A stretch of 64,000 bases of DNA, taken from contig JAESUZ010004903.1 of the NCBI GenBank assembly GCA_017311185.1, forward strand, positions 186,001 through 250,000. Reading direction: 5' to 3'. Below the pieces are notes generated by a model. That model worked only from the letters and a program-made list of their open reading frames with translations. It was not told the origin of the DNA and did not search any database. The translations under genes were made by a program, and so were the position numbers. Positions 25,394-38,213 of this stretch are shown here, piece by piece (position 1 is the first letter of the stretch; every line of letters begins with the position of its first letter). The DNA is from Proteles cristata cristata. Its lineage: Eukaryota; Chordata; Mammalia; Carnivora; Hyaenidae.

Positions 25394-28300
25394 CACAATC
25401 AAGCCAGAGGCGCGCACCACAGCAGCACAGACTCAAGCCTTTTAATTAACTACTACTATTGGTAACAAAAGGTCTCCATTTTGCTTAACCTTGTTGATGG
25501 GGGGAGAGGGGGAGTCACCCCTGATACAGAAGCCCTTTAACAAGGCTGTAAACCCGGGACAACAACTCGCTGCAGAAGGAGCCAGGGAAAAAGAAAAGAA
25601 ACTTTGTAGAACCTAATTTAAAGGGAGTGTGACCTCAAGGTAAATTCCTTATCAGTACCATTGTCCTCTCCACTGCCTGTCGGCAAAGGAACCTACCAGG
25701 CTTTTTAATGGACCAAAAATGACCGAAAGACTTCTTCACTGGTTGCCTGTGAATAACTCATTAGGCAACGCTTGCTGGGGGCAAAACACGAAAACAGAAC
25801 CCCCGGAGTGTCCTTTCTCTTTCCGTCATTCTTACCTCCTGCGTGGCAGGGTTTATGTTGTAGAATGTGTCCCTGGATTGTCCCTTAGGTGTTAATATCT
25901 CCCAGGTCCTGACATCTGAGGTCACTGCTCCTGTGGCCATGTTGTCTCCTGTGACCATACCTGTGATTCCCACAGCTGGTCTGAGTTTCCCACTCACGGC
26001 CCGGAACTGCGCCCCTCCCCCCAACTCCCCCACCCCCTGCCCCGCATGGTATTAGTTCCCATCTGAAGTTATGTAAGTGCAAAATGGCTTTGTAACAGAT
26101 CCTGTGGAGGCTGGAAACAGAGGCACGCCGAATTTCCCCACTGGCCGACCCCTGTCCCAGCCTTTTCCAAATACTGCAAAAAGACCCCCCGAAAAATCAA
26201 AAAATCAAAATCAAAACCAACCCTTTGGCTTAGCTCATTTATTGCTGATAATTTCATTAGGTGCCAAGACAAGCAAAAAAAAAAAAAACAAAAAAAAAAA
26301 ACGCACACACTAAACAACCAGTTTACAGCGAGTTTGGGATGCAGGACGCGGAAGACTCAGCAGCCCCCAGGTGAGGAGGGTTTCGGCTTTGCCATCTGTG
26401 AACGGCGGCAGCGAATCTGAGAGTGCTGTACTTTTGCAAGAACTTTCTTCCCGTTTGTCCCCCCTAAATGCATCACGTTTCTTTCTTTAAATTGCCCCCC
26501 GTCAGTGGTCTCCTAGAGCTCACAGAAAATATGACTTCATATGGCCGCATGAGGCTCGTTCTCCTCTAATTGCTCCAATATAGTTCATTGATTAAATGAG
26601 CCCAGGGGCGGGCCTTGTAGGGAAAGGAGGGTGAGATGGTGGTTATGTGGGAGCATGACTTAAATAAATAAACAACAAACAAACAATTAGATAAGTCCGA
26701 GGAAGAAACCCTTCAAGAGAAATTATTTCCCCATTTTTTTTTTCTCACTGCCAACAAATCCATTGATGTAATTCGCTTAAGACACACTCATGGTACTTTT
26801 GATGGGTTGGTCCGCTCCGAATCTGCATGCAAGACCGCACTCTGCTCCTTGCTGCCTTGGGGGCTAGGGGGTGTAGTTTAAAAACAGAGGATTTAGAAGC
26901 CCTGAGGAGCCTGTAATGAAGACAGAGTCCAGACTCACTCGGCTTTCTAAACAGAGGCATCAAGAATCCCGAACTTACAGTCTGTGTTTTCACGTGTCCT
27001 TTGCATGAGAACACCTGATTCACCATTTCTGCTAAAAGCCTGTGATGGGCTCTGCAAGGGAAACACGGTTATGACATACTTAATTTTACGTTTGAATGAA
27101 ACAGCTGTGCTAGTGCCCCCGCGTTGACCCTGGGCATCGGGAAACCGTGTGCTTGCGTCTTATTTCTCTGGAGATTGTGGGCAACATGGGAAGTCAAGTT
27201 ATACGAAATAAAAAGATTTCTGAACACTTGTACTGTCTTTGTTTTGTTTGGTTTCGTGTTTGGTTTTTATCCCAGTTCATAAAACGATGAGCCCTTCCTT
27301 ACGTTTCTTTGCATTCATATTGGCATAGGTACAGTCAGGATAAAACATGTCTGCTCAGCTAAGTGTAAGACTAGAGGGGAGGAAAACTACAAACTGATGG
27401 GTACCCAGGAAGTACTATTTGTACAAGTTCCATCAGCTTCTCCCATAGGCGAAAGGAAAGCTACAAGTGGGCTTCTCCCCTACATATGTATCCCACCTGC
27501 CCTGCCCCGAGGCAGCTCTGTAAGGCTTGGTTGCTTCCGGATGGGTCTTACCCAATGTCAGGAACATCTGAAATGGGCAGAGCATAGACATGAGCAGGCT
27601 AAGATCCATCACCACCTTCCAATTAGTGTTTCAGCACACAAGTTGACAGGACATGTCTTGAAGGCCTACTTTCAACACCGGGGGCAGTGGGGTTAGTTAA
27701 TTCAAGCTGAGGGACGGTCCCTAAGGCGAATTCCAAAGCCACCCTTGGCATCAGGGTCAAGCGACTTCATCCCTTGTTTCCATGGCAAAGATGCTAACAT
27801 CACATTACCCAAGGATGCTAAACTAACCATGGAAAATTTTACATCAAACAGCCATGTGCGATTGTCTTTGTGGACATTCACGTTAGAAGACCTTCCTTAG
27901 AAGGCACAATCTTGATATGTCATGCATATATGTTAACATATATGTTAAGCCGTAACATGTGCCCATGGAAAATGTTAGTCAAGATCAGAGATGCTGTAGA
28001 CAAGGTGACTTCAATCTTTCTGTGATACTGCTTAAGGTGAACAGTTTGTAATAGGCCCAAGGACCATAATATAATCTAGACCACGTTTCTAAGAAAAAAA
28101 TGAAAGGTAATTAAATGGCTTTCCAAATGGCGTGTGATCTAATTTTTCCTACTCTAGCTAGAAAACTGCCAGAAATAAGCCACCATTCCATAGTGGGAAT
28201 TAGCAAGAGAGAAGAAAGCTAGCAGTCCTCGATTTTTGGCTTTCACTAGGAAAATCCCTTAGCCAAAGTGACTTTCTGAATATACACTAAGTAACTCTCC

Positions 28301-31300
28301 CAAGAGTATCAAGTATTGAACTTTTCATATATCCGCTTATAATATCTAATATCATGGAGTAACTCAGAGGAATTGTCCTCCTCCCCCAAGATTCCCCATC
28401 TGACCAAATGCTTTTCTCTTCTTTGCTCTCACCTGTCAATCAAATTCACAGATGAAATTTGATTTCTCTCCCACCAGTAACCTTATATGAAAAATTACCA
28501 GGAGGGTCAGGACCAGTGTGAACCTTGCCTGAAAAGTTCATTAACTCTTTGCTCAAAATGGATGGTTTCAATGTAACAAAACCTGGCCGGTGGGCCTAGA
28601 TCATCACATTTAATAGACGGTTTTCAAATTGCAATTATAAAGACAGAGACAAAAGACAGGCATAAAAACAAGAGGAATAGCGTATTGGAATTGCATGTAC
28701 GTGCATGGACACCCAAATTAATCCCAAAGGTACACATCGAGTTAAAATCTATGTGCGAGAACTATTCAGGAAGACGTTAATTCCGTATAAGGCTAGGAAA
28801 GAAATCATATTTAAATATTCAGTCAGGTTAGTCAAGCAGTGTGTACAAGGAAGTAATCTGATACTATTTTTGAATAATGGCAGAAAGTGGGGCTCTGGTT
28901 TCCAACACTCTCAGATTCATTGGACCCTGAAAGTGTCTCCTTTGCAAAGACGAGCATTTTGACGGTGTGACATTTGCCCCCCTCCTCAGCCTTTTAGAAA
29001 TCAAAAACTGTATTTCATGCAGATTTTTCAGCAAGCAACTTTTTAATAAAAAAAAAAGTCAAACTTCGTTCCATTAGCCAATAAGAGGTCACACGAATAC
29101 ATAAAAGAATGACACTAAATAATTGTCAGGGTACATGTGTTGGACTCGCTTTCTAAATGAAGAGGTTTCATTATTAAATTCACCCTGGGATACTTACGAG
29201 AGCCGATTTAAATATCTTAATTTCATTTTTTTTTTCAGATGAGAATCAGATTGCTGCCCCCCACCCGTCCCTTAGCCTTTCCTTCTGCCTACCATCGAAG
29301 GGGACGGTGGCTCCAAAGTCACATTTGGATGCAGAAGGGGGACAGACTGTACTTCAACATGACACCAGGTTTTCCAAACGTGAGTATGGCGTGAATCCTA
29401 AGAGGCTGTAAATCTGGAATGTTTACGAGGCCCAGGTAAAGCTGGCCAGTGACCACGGATGCCAGTTGTAGAGATTCACCCGACATGTCAGTCTAGCAGC
29501 GGCCTGGGTCTGGCAGTGTCAAGAGATGCATGCTGGTTAAGGCAACGGATGCGGGGTTTCCGCAAACTCAGTCAGTCCCTCTGTCCACCACACCTACGTA
29601 ACGAAGTAAATGCAGAAATGCATGCATCCTGGTCCCACAGACTTGCATCTCCCCTTCAGCGTCCCGGATCGCCACTTCAGTCACAGGGCAAACCCAGAGA
29701 CTAAAATTACTAAAGTAGGAGCTTTACACACCTAAGGAAGTCTCCGCATTCCTTGCTTGCTTTCCCCCTCACGGAAAACTTATCGAAACGAGCACATGCA
29801 AATCAGAAATCAAGATGTACCTCTTTGACTTCAGGCAACAGGGTTTTTCACATCACTGATGTAGAGGATTCCCTTGGGTACCTGATTTAGTAAATATATT
29901 AAAATAAACAAAGGGTAATTAATAACCATGAAGAAGGTTTCAAGGACAGTATGTCAAAGGCAGCCTAGCTATCTATGAAAAAGGCAGAATCAGACCCAAG
30001 GAAGAGGGATTTGGCTTCACTAGCTTTGGCCAGCTGGCCTCAGAGCTGCCAGAGGAGGGATTCGCATGGAAGAGAATGGCACGGAAGGTAAGGTCACCCC
30101 CTCTGACTATCGCTCTGACCCCAAGGAGGCTGAGACACAGATACTTACTCGCCTGACAGCCTGGATCAGCTTTGAAGTTGTCCTCAGTTCAGAGAACTGA
30201 GTCATTCCAGAGTGGCCGTGGGGAGGATTTGAATGGTCTCTGATGGGTGTCTCTCAAATTGTTCACAGACGGCCCATCTCTCTGGGAACCCGGCAGGTCT
30301 CACTTCCCCTGGATCTTTGCTAGGGAACATTCTCTTCCACTTTCCCCTCCTCCTTCCTTGCTCTGGTCTATTCTGCTGGTACCGCTGACCTTAACTGCAA
30401 ATGTTCTCTTAACAAACAGAAACATGTAGACACCACCCTTTTGTTTATTAACTTCCTCTCTGTTTAAATTAGTAGCAGGGAAGTCTTAGAACCATGATAT
30501 GAAAATGAGGTTGCTTTAAAAAAAAAAAAAAAAGTCTTCTTGCTTCACAATGAATAACAAAACACAGTAATTCAAAGTAGTTAGCTTTCTATGGTTCAAA
30601 AAACCCTTACTGCTATTAGCTGTACTAATGTAAGTGGCAAAATAATTATCATTTACTGTACAGAGTCCAATATTTTCCACAGAGCAGTTTAATAACAAAG
30701 CAGACCTGCCATTTCTCCTTATAGTTAGTCACACCATACAAGTTCAGACTGTCAAAATATATTTAAAATCTAATTTTAAAAATTCAACATGGTTACAGCA
30801 AATCTGTGTACAGTAACTGCCGTAAACTAGTAAGTCAATCTGATTTTCTTTCCCGAGATGGATAGGCACTTATTTCCCTTTAATTCCCCACACTTTTATT
30901 TGGATTACCTTATCATTGGTACGAACAAACCCACTCTACATATATACACGCTGAAATCTGCAGGCTACCCTACGTGCACATAGGGTCTGTCTTTACTTAA
31001 ATTCTCATTGAGCATAACTCGCCAGCTATTTCAAATGCCCTTTATCTGGATGGTATAACTACGCATTAAAACACTTGGATAAACACATTTGCATTCTTGT
31101 GTCTGTGGGAGCTCCCCCAAACACATCATGGGCCTTCATTCACACATCTTGTTAGAAATGCCTTTAAAATCTCATAGTACAGACGACTTTTCTTCCTGTA
31201 ATAGTTTCCATGAATCTTTGCTACATATATCATTTCTATGCCAAAAAAAAAAAAAAAAAAGAAAGAAAAGGAAAGGAAACAAGAAACACATGAGTTAACA

Positions 31301-33200
31301 ACCTGCATGTGTTATCATTAATATCAATTGTTCCCCATCTGGAGTTCAGATGACCCATCTCTAAAAAACAAACAAACAAACAAACAAACAAAAACCCTTT
31401 TATATATAAGGTCCCGCCCCCCTTTTAAAAAAAAATCTTTAGGAAAAACAGAGTCTTTTAGAAATGCAAGTGAATAGTTTAAAAGCTTAAGAGATTGCAG
31501 AAAGAATATTTTTGTAATTCCTTTGGGGCAGTGGAAACATGTGTTAAGCTTCTTCAAGGAGTATTTACATGAGATCATATACTTGTGAGGCATTTTTCAA
31601 TTTTAGAAAAATATTACAAAGCAATTATTGAACATAGGGTTTGTAAGATCCCCTTTACCTTCCTGACAGTCTCATTGACATCTCTGTTATTTTTGGAGAA
31701 AAAGAATCAGGCCTCATTAAATGTGATATTTGGCACCTCGCCTGCAATCTCATAAAGTAGATGTCCTTTTTAGATCATTGGTGTCATTTTCCTCAAGATG
31801 ACCTCTACTCTTTGGCCATCCCGGGAACCCATCCGGTATCAAGGCATTTACTTTCACAAGGGGGGAGGGGGGAGGGAGATTCTGTGTGCGCCCCTGAATA
31901 GAGTCCAAAAGCCAATGCGCCTTCTCTGTTCTCATCAGCTTTACCCAGGCTAGTCATTTGGGGAAGAGTGGCGGGGGTAAGGGGCTCTCACATGGGAGGG
32001 GGAGCGGAGGCTTTCCAGCTGGACCACCATCGTGTTGTCCAAGCCAGACGTCTGCTAGCGCAGAGCCTCTAAGAGTTGGAGTCATTTACCTAATGATTAA
32101 ATCGTATTTTTTAAATAGCATAGGGACATGCAGTGATATTCCAGGGAGGATTTTAGGAGGTCTGGGTACCCACACAGCCGCAGGGACAGCACACCCTGAA
32201 AATGCACTGCAGACGGTCAGCGTGCGTCTCTGCACTGCCTCGCATCCCACCAAGTAGGTGAAGGATTTATGGGTAGATCATTCTAAGGCAGACATTTCAG
32301 ACTAGCTTGGCTCATGCCTACAAAAATATGGAGTAGAGGGTTTCACTCTGTCATGTGATCGTGTTTATTTCACAATGTGGAAACTGCAGCTTGATCTTTC
32401 CAGTTTTTCCCTGCACAGTGTGTTACTTTAAAAGGCTTCCCTAGACTGGTAGGTAGATAGATAGGTCATAGATAGATTGATAGACAGACAGCTAGAGAAA
32501 TGGCAGACGAAGGAATATGTTGCGTTTATTGCATGAAAAGAGAAATCTTTTCACAGATTTAATCTTAGAAGGATTACCAAGGTTTCCCCCGCATTTCTAT
32601 CAAAAGGGGTTTTAGTGTAATCTGACGGGGTAAAATGGTCTCAGATGCTGAGATCATTGTTTTAGTTTTAACATATTTATCTGCACGTTACTCAATCCAT
32701 CTGGGAGACTCGGAAAAAGAAAAGAGAGATCTATTTAGGAAAGCGTAATGTTCCTTGCCTCCGTATTTGCGGATCTAAAAAACTGAGGGTCCCAATAAGA
32801 AATAAGAAAAAGGCCCTGTATGGAAGGACTCCTTTCTGAAATTAGTTGTTTCAAAATCTGTCGTGGTAAAACCGTTCCTGAGCGCCCCGAACTGGACTGG
32901 AGCACTGTGTTAAAATCGGGAACGCAAGCAGGACCCTCTTGCTGAGGCTGTTGGTCAAATCCTAATAAAGTTTGCTTCCTTGGCTTTCCTTTATAAGGAG
33001 CATCAAACCATACCACGGGAACCCCCAACCATACAGAGATCTCTGTGAAGCCTGTAAAACGTGCTATTTGGGTTTCCTTCTTTCCTTTCTCTTTTCCCTC
33101 CTCTCTAACCAGAGCAGGAAAAAAAAAGACAGATCTGAAAAAAAAAAAAAAAAAAGCTGGGAAATTAATAGAGTCAAAATCAAGGGATCTGGGGCCGGTG
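25394..33200. other. Intergenic, transposon-poor, no gene seen
   Basis: Apart from simple A/T runs and (AAAC)n I recognise no interspersed repeats and no coding frame with protein character. Likely regulatory flank of MAF. Confidence 0.5.
31363..31392 (+). repeat. (AAAC)n short tandem repeat
   Basis: About seven AAAC units. Confidence 0.85.
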
Positions 33201-33223
33201 ATCTTCAAGCTCCTGGGTTGGCT

Positions 33224-33252
33224 GGTGGGTGGGGTGGGGGTGGGGGTGGGGG
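33224..33252 (+). repeat. G-rich (GGGTGG)-like run, G-quadruplex candidate
   Basis: Five consecutive runs of three to five G separated by single T. This satisfies the simple intramolecular quadruplex rule on the plus strand. Confidence 0.75.
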
Positions 33253-33294
33253 TCCCAAGATGAGGGGTGGAGCCTTTTAGGGCCCAACCGGGCT

Positions 33295-33320
33295 CCCTCT
33301 CTCTCTCTCTCTCTCTCTCT
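33295..33320 (+). repeat. (CT)n microsatellite
   Basis: About 13 CT units. Polypurine/polypyrimidine tract, GA on the minus strand. Confidence 0.9.
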
Positions 33321-33429
33321 GCACCCACCGCCCACCGGGGAGCGCCGGAGAGCTGACAGTTTAGATGTCCCCTGGCGCTCCACTCTGGCCGAGCAGTCCT
33401 CTTGGAAAATTAAACCAAATTCCAATACA

Positions 33430-33765
33430 AATCCGAGGCCCCTGCTGGGGCGTGCGCGCCTGATGGGCGCGGGGCACAGGGGCGCGCTGGGGACTGCGGC
33501 GGTTGGCGCCCCCAGGCGCCGGGGAGGTGCCCTGGGCTTCTCCGCGGGGAGCCTGGGGCCGGCAGCCAGGAGCTTGCTAGCCTTCCCGGGGCGCAGCCAG
33601 GGGTCTGGGGAGGACGGAGACTGCCCGGTGACCTCAGGCAGCCTCCGAGACCCGCCCCCCAGGTTCCTGCTTCCTGTCCGTCCACACCTGTGCCGCCCAG
33701 CCAGGGGCCCACTTATCCCCAGCAGCCTGGCCCCAGGGCAGTGGTGACCAGGGCGAACGGGCGGA
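33430..33765. other. Orphan CpG-rich patch about 4.2 kb beyond MAF exon 2
   Basis: Roughly two dozen CpG dinucleotides in about 330 bp of about 70 percent GC, isolated in otherwise ordinary sequence. No convincing coding frame or gene is attached. It could be a promoter of a non-coding RNA or a CpG-rich enhancer. A G-rich run (33224-33252) and a (CT)n tract (33295-33320) flank it. Confidence 0.6.
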
Positions 33766-36700
33766 GGAGCAAGTGTATATAACAGAGAGTTTGTGTGCAG
33801 GGGGACTAGGGTGGGGGCGGAGGAGAGGCAAGGAAACCCAGAGATGGACAACCTGAGCATCCTCCAGGCCTTCATCTCCCGCAGTCCAGGCTTGAAGACC
33901 CTTGGCACCAGACTCTGCAGCCTGTGCTGAACATTCCAGAGCCACCTCCCAGCTCCTCTCCCTGCCGAGCTTGCCAGCGCTTCTCTCCAGCCCTGGCTTT
34001 GGCCACACCTAAACTGGGGCAGGAGTGACTTCGATCCCTGCCTTAGCTTAGGCACTGCCTTCTGGCCCAAGGGCAGTGACCTCGGACTCTCTGAGGGGCC
34101 TGGGCAACTAGGCCTGGGAGAAAGAGGTGGTAAAGATTAGAGAGAGGGCACTGGAATGGGGCAAGGGTCAGGTGATAAGAGAACAAAGCCCTGGAGCTCA
34201 GGACATGCGCATTGTATTTAGGAACCACAGGGATCTCAGGGGGGCTGCCAGTCTCTTGTCAGTTACGCAGGCAGATCCCTTCTGGTGCGAGGTGGGGCCC
34301 TGGGACTGACATGGCTTTGATCCCTGGATTCGGATCTTAAGCCAGGGCTGCCTTCTGATAGCACACTACTCCCCAGCCCTGCACACCAGCCCCTTCCTGT
34401 TCTCTGCTCCTCTGGCCTAGTTTGGGATGGCCTATCGGGCCCAAGGTCCTCAGAACTGCTTTCCTTCTGGAGAATGCTCCCAAAGAAGGCCAGGAGCCCA
34501 CTTGCAGGGCAAATTCTGTTTGCCAAAGGAAATCTGCGCCCCCCCCTCCCCCCCCATCCATGGATTTTTCAGCCCAGGATCCCCTAACAGCCATCCTGGG
34601 GATTCTCCCAGAAGAGAAGAGCGGTTTTCACGCGTCTCTGCCCAGTTCTGTAAGGTTTCATGGCCTCTCCTATTCCCTAACTGAAACCACCGACCACAAG
34701 GAAAAACCATGTTTTGGAATCTTAGCTTGGAAATGCTCAAGGTTGGTCATGAGAATATTTAGAAGAAACTCAGAATCCAAATCCCCAGAGCGGTGCTCAC
34801 ACCCAGGCCTGGGCTGGGCGGGGGCCGAGGGGTGTGGGGGGTGAACACAGAACTATTTCCTCCCCTCCCCTCCTCTTCCCGAATGTCCACAAACGCCCCT
34901 CCCTCATCCTCCCTTCTTAAATTAATGCCCCTTTCTAATCGCCACTAAAGATCCAAGAATCTGTGGAGAAGAGAGGAATGTGATTTTGCAATCCACAGTC
35001 CTAATTATAGGGGGAGAAATTGTTATTTAACAAAAAGAAAGGAGCGGGAAATGAATTTTCTTGAACAGAGGAAGAGGTGCTCAGGAGATGATTATGATCC
35101 GAGGAAGGGACTGTCATTCCAATCATAGCCTCTCTGTGGAAAACGTGTTCTGTGAGTGTCTTCAAACTGTCCAACTCCAAGGCAAAATTCGTATAAAGAT
35201 CTGATTTCTGTGGGCTGTGGATGTGTTCTTTTTATCTCAGCCTTACTATAGGGGGCAAACTTCAGGGAAACACACGTGTGCACCAAGGGCTTTCAAATTT
35301 AAAGAATAAAAACTGCCGTGATAGCCTACAACCTATCGCGGGGCCCTGTAGATATTGGCAGGGGACATCTGTCGGATCCAGAATGTCACCGCTGTAAAAT
35401 CGCAGCCTGGTATCTTTACAAAGGTCCCAAAGTTGAACCAGTGAAAATGCCCCCCCCCACCCCCCCAGTCCTCGGTTTGGGTTTTTGCTCTAACGCAGTT
35501 TGGGCAAAGGGGCCACATGCTAGCATATGGGAATGCAACGGACCGTCAGACCTTGTTTGCACCTGACCCACGTGAACGCTGTGCCTGACGTTAGCCGGCG
35601 AGCAAGTGAAATTCAGACCGGTCACCGGGATTATTCCGGAAGTCTGGCCTTCCAGGCACCTTGCCTTGCCACCATTCTGTCTCGTTACCCTCATTTGTCA
35701 CCACCCACGGAGGGTGCAGAGAACGGAGCCCGGGGTCTTGCTATGCCTTTGCGCGGGGCCATCGGATCTGCTCTGTGTTCTGTTTTGTCCCTCTCTAAAG
35801 GGTAAAGATGTCCCCGCATTGTTACAGGACTGTACTTCTTTATGCCCCGACAATCATGAGACAGCCTGGGAGACTGTCCCCTACCCCCCGCTGGAGAAAA
35901 AGTGCCAGACAGAGCTGGGTTTGTTCAGGAGCTGGGGCGGAGCAAGGCTTGAAGAGAATTCCCCTTTTCTGGGGGCTGTTTGATGTCTAGGGTTTGAAGA
36001 TTTATATCAAAAGTGAGAAAAGCAGGGTTATCAGAAGGTGGGCTAAGGCTCCTGCTCTGTTTTAAAACAAATGCAAAAACAAACAAACAAATCCCGACTC
36101 AGACGCCCGGGCCCTGGACCATCTCCTGCACAGATGGCCAGTGTGCGCCCCGCTTTGGGCTGGGGGCATCTTTCACACGTAGAGTGAGAACAAACTTCAG
36201 GTTTCTCTTATTCGCCTCAAAACAACAAGGAAGGCACCGACTCCAAATAATTCATTCGGCATCTTGAGGAAGAATCAGAAGCAGTGGAAATTATAGCCTA
36301 TCACTGTGGCTAACTCTTCCCTTAAAAAAAAAAAAAAAAAAGACGAAGACATTTCTTCACAGGAAGGGGCACCATTATTTTTTCCAAAATCAAATGAAAG
36401 TAAATGACAGTGGGGAGCCTCGCGAATCAGCTATCTCAAAGGGGAGGAATCCGGCCTCTGATTCCTTTTACGCGTGTTTACGTGGAAAGTGAGGCCAGGA
36501 GCCTGGCTCTATGTTTCACTGGCACGGGAGTCAGAGTCCACCTCAGTGAGGCTTTAACTACCGACAGGCCAAACCTGCAGACACCTGTGTGGCAAGCAGA
36601 CTTTTAAAAATATTGATTGGCCTAGAATACCAGAGGAGAACGTTTTCTAAAGCCAAGAGTGTGTGAATACGGAAGTAAGTTGGCCTCCACGAAGCTACAG

Positions 36701-37866
36701 CAACATCAACAAAAGCCTCCCCAACGTACGATAGTCTGGGAACCTTTGTGTCAGAAGCAACTTTAGTCATTCAGACAGAGGTGGTAAGGTCCTGGGGCAG
36801 GCGGCTGCAGACCACGTCTGTGAAGGTGGCTGCGGCTTGCTCCGTTCAACGTGTTTGGCAGGAAACGGGTGGTCTGGCATGGGGGAGGTCCTGTACAAGA
36901 ATAGATTTATCCAGAATTGATATCCCTAAATAAAAACTACTGGGGTAAAGGGAGACGGGGGGAAAGATCAGGGTGTTAGACTCTCGCGTTCCATAATAAA
37001 GAATTGCCCATCGGGAAAGAGGCCCGGATGGACATGGAAGGGAGGTGGACAGACCTCACGTCCTCACCAAGATCAGGAGGTACAGTCTCCGTCTCTTTTG
37101 ATGTCAGTCTGTTAAGGGGTCAGATACACTGTGAAAAGTTCTTACACTTTTTTTTTCGTAAAAAAAAAAAAAAAATAAAGTAGGGAAATACAAGGGAGGC
37201 GATTTTCTGAATGGCCTGGGAGCAGCAAAGTGGAGGAAAAAGGGGACCTGGAGGGTGTGGCTTAACTTTGTGTTTCGCCAGGCGGTGTTTTCACTCACAG
37301 CTACGTCTGATAAACGCACACATTCGACATCACTGATAAATACAATACTATCCAGGGCCTACCAGAGAGCCAGGCCGCCTCGGCTCGGCTACAACTTCCA
37401 CCCGTGGCATCTGCCTGGGGAAGGGGAAGCAGGGTTTTTTTTGTTTTTTTGTTTTTTCCTAATTTCTTCTTCTTCTTCTTAGTAACATTATCTGCCAAAG
37501 AAACAATGAGGTGTGAAAAAGTACGATTCAGAGTGTGCAAGTCAGCTTCCAAAACGCTAGCTGTTACCTCCTGGGGAACTTCTCTTCCTACAAACCTAGA
37601 GATCTCCTGTAAATTTCAGTGGCTGTTTAAAAGCTGACATTGCGGGCTGAAGACAATGGCACCTAGTTTAGTTTCACGCACCATGGAGCCAGAAGCATCC
37701 CTGCGCTTCTTCCTCCTCTGGGTTGGCTCGGAAGACCTTCAGGCAAGAGGAACAGTTTACCAGCATGGAGGTCCTACATTTGCTAGCTTTCTTCTCTAAC
37801 ATGACCATTTTTCTTTAAAAAGGAAACTAAATACAGGTCAGGGGCGGGGTGCTCTCCAAGACTGCG
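33766..37866. other. Unique sequence downstream of MAF, no gene seen
   Basis: Moderately GC-rich on the left (33766-36000), then more AT-rich. Contains homopolymer runs at 36324-36341, 37141-37175 and 37435-37456. The frames present have no protein character. Confidence 0.5.
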
Positions 37867-37900
37867 AATAATAATAATAATAATAATAGTAATAGTAATA
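37867..37900. repeat. (AAT)n microsatellite with AGT interruptions
   Basis: About eight AAT units followed by TAGTAATAGTAATA, located just past the exon 2 stop codon in the direction of MAF transcription. Confidence 0.85.
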
Positions 37901-37904
37901 CATT

Positions 37905-37910
37905 TTTAAT
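37905..37910 (-). terminator. MAF: ATTAAA polyadenylation signal candidate for the long-isoform exon
   Basis: The minus strand reads GCATTAAAAATG 20 nt after the exon 2 stop codon and directly before an AAT/ATT microsatellite. It is the common variant hexamer. If used, the long-isoform 3' UTR would be very short; a more distal signal is equally possible. Confidence 0.3.
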
Positions 37911-37930
37911 GCACAGTTCTCACATAAATT

Positions 37931-38024
37931 TCATTTGGTGAATACACTGGTGAGTACGCATTGCTGGGGTTTCCAAAACGTGGCGTATCCCACTGATGGC
38001 TCCAAATTGCAAGTGGGCTCAGTT
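37931..38024 (-). CDS. MAF: MAF exon 2, C-terminal tail of the long isoform
   Basis: Recovered by reading the minus strand downstream of exon 1; the frame is too short to stand out as an ORF. Exon 1 contributes AT at 42387-42386 and this exon contributes A at 38024, giving Ile. Thirty codons follow from TEPTCN through [14 protein letters not shown] to VLTSVFTK, with TGA at 37933-37931. This matches the known long c-MAF tail (about 403 residues in human) at 26 of 30 positions, judged from memory of the human protein; the differences fall at two dipeptides (TCN versus TRK, and QQC versus QHR). The exon is preceded by a pyrimidine-containing stretch and ACAG. The tail gives MAF two C-terminal forms with the same DNA-binding domain. 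The identity is firm; whether it is used in this species is inference. Confidence 0.9.
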
Positions 38025-38046
38025 CTGTAAGTGGAATGAAAGGAAT
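38025..38046 (-). promoter_or_regulatory. MAF: 3' splice site of MAF exon 2
   Basis: On the minus strand the intron ends in a moderately pyrimidine-rich stretch (TTTCATTCCACTTACAG) with AG at 38026-38025, directly before the A that completes the Ile codon. The tract is short and interrupted, so this looks like a weak to moderate acceptor, as suits an optional exon. Confidence 0.8.
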
Positions 38047-38186
38047 TTTAACACTATTTAGACAAAGACTCAGATGCAGTGGAAAGGGAGCGCTAGATTT
38101 CCTTACATGATTTATTTATTTATTTCGAATTTGGAGACTTATTTCTACTAAGGGCACTTCGGTAGAATTCAGGATTTCTTTGTTAA

Positions 38187-38213
38187 CAAAAAACAAAAAA
38201 CAAAAAACAAAAA
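38187..38213 (+). repeat. (AAAAAAC)n short tandem repeat in the long-isoform intron
   Basis: Four A-run/C units, about 160-190 bp on the intron side of the exon 2 acceptor. On the MAF sense strand it is a T-rich run. Confidence 0.75.

Noticed and set aside
32735..33328. 197-codon minus frame
   Set aside because: Contains translated (CT)n, G-run and poly-A segments (REREREREP, PTPTPTPP, FFFFF). No protein character.
33180..34070. 296-codon minus frame over the orphan CpG patch
   Set aside because: Arg/Pro/Ser-rich low-complexity translation of GC-rich DNA with CT-repeat-encoded Glu-Arg run; no recognisable domain and overlapping frames on both strands are equally open.
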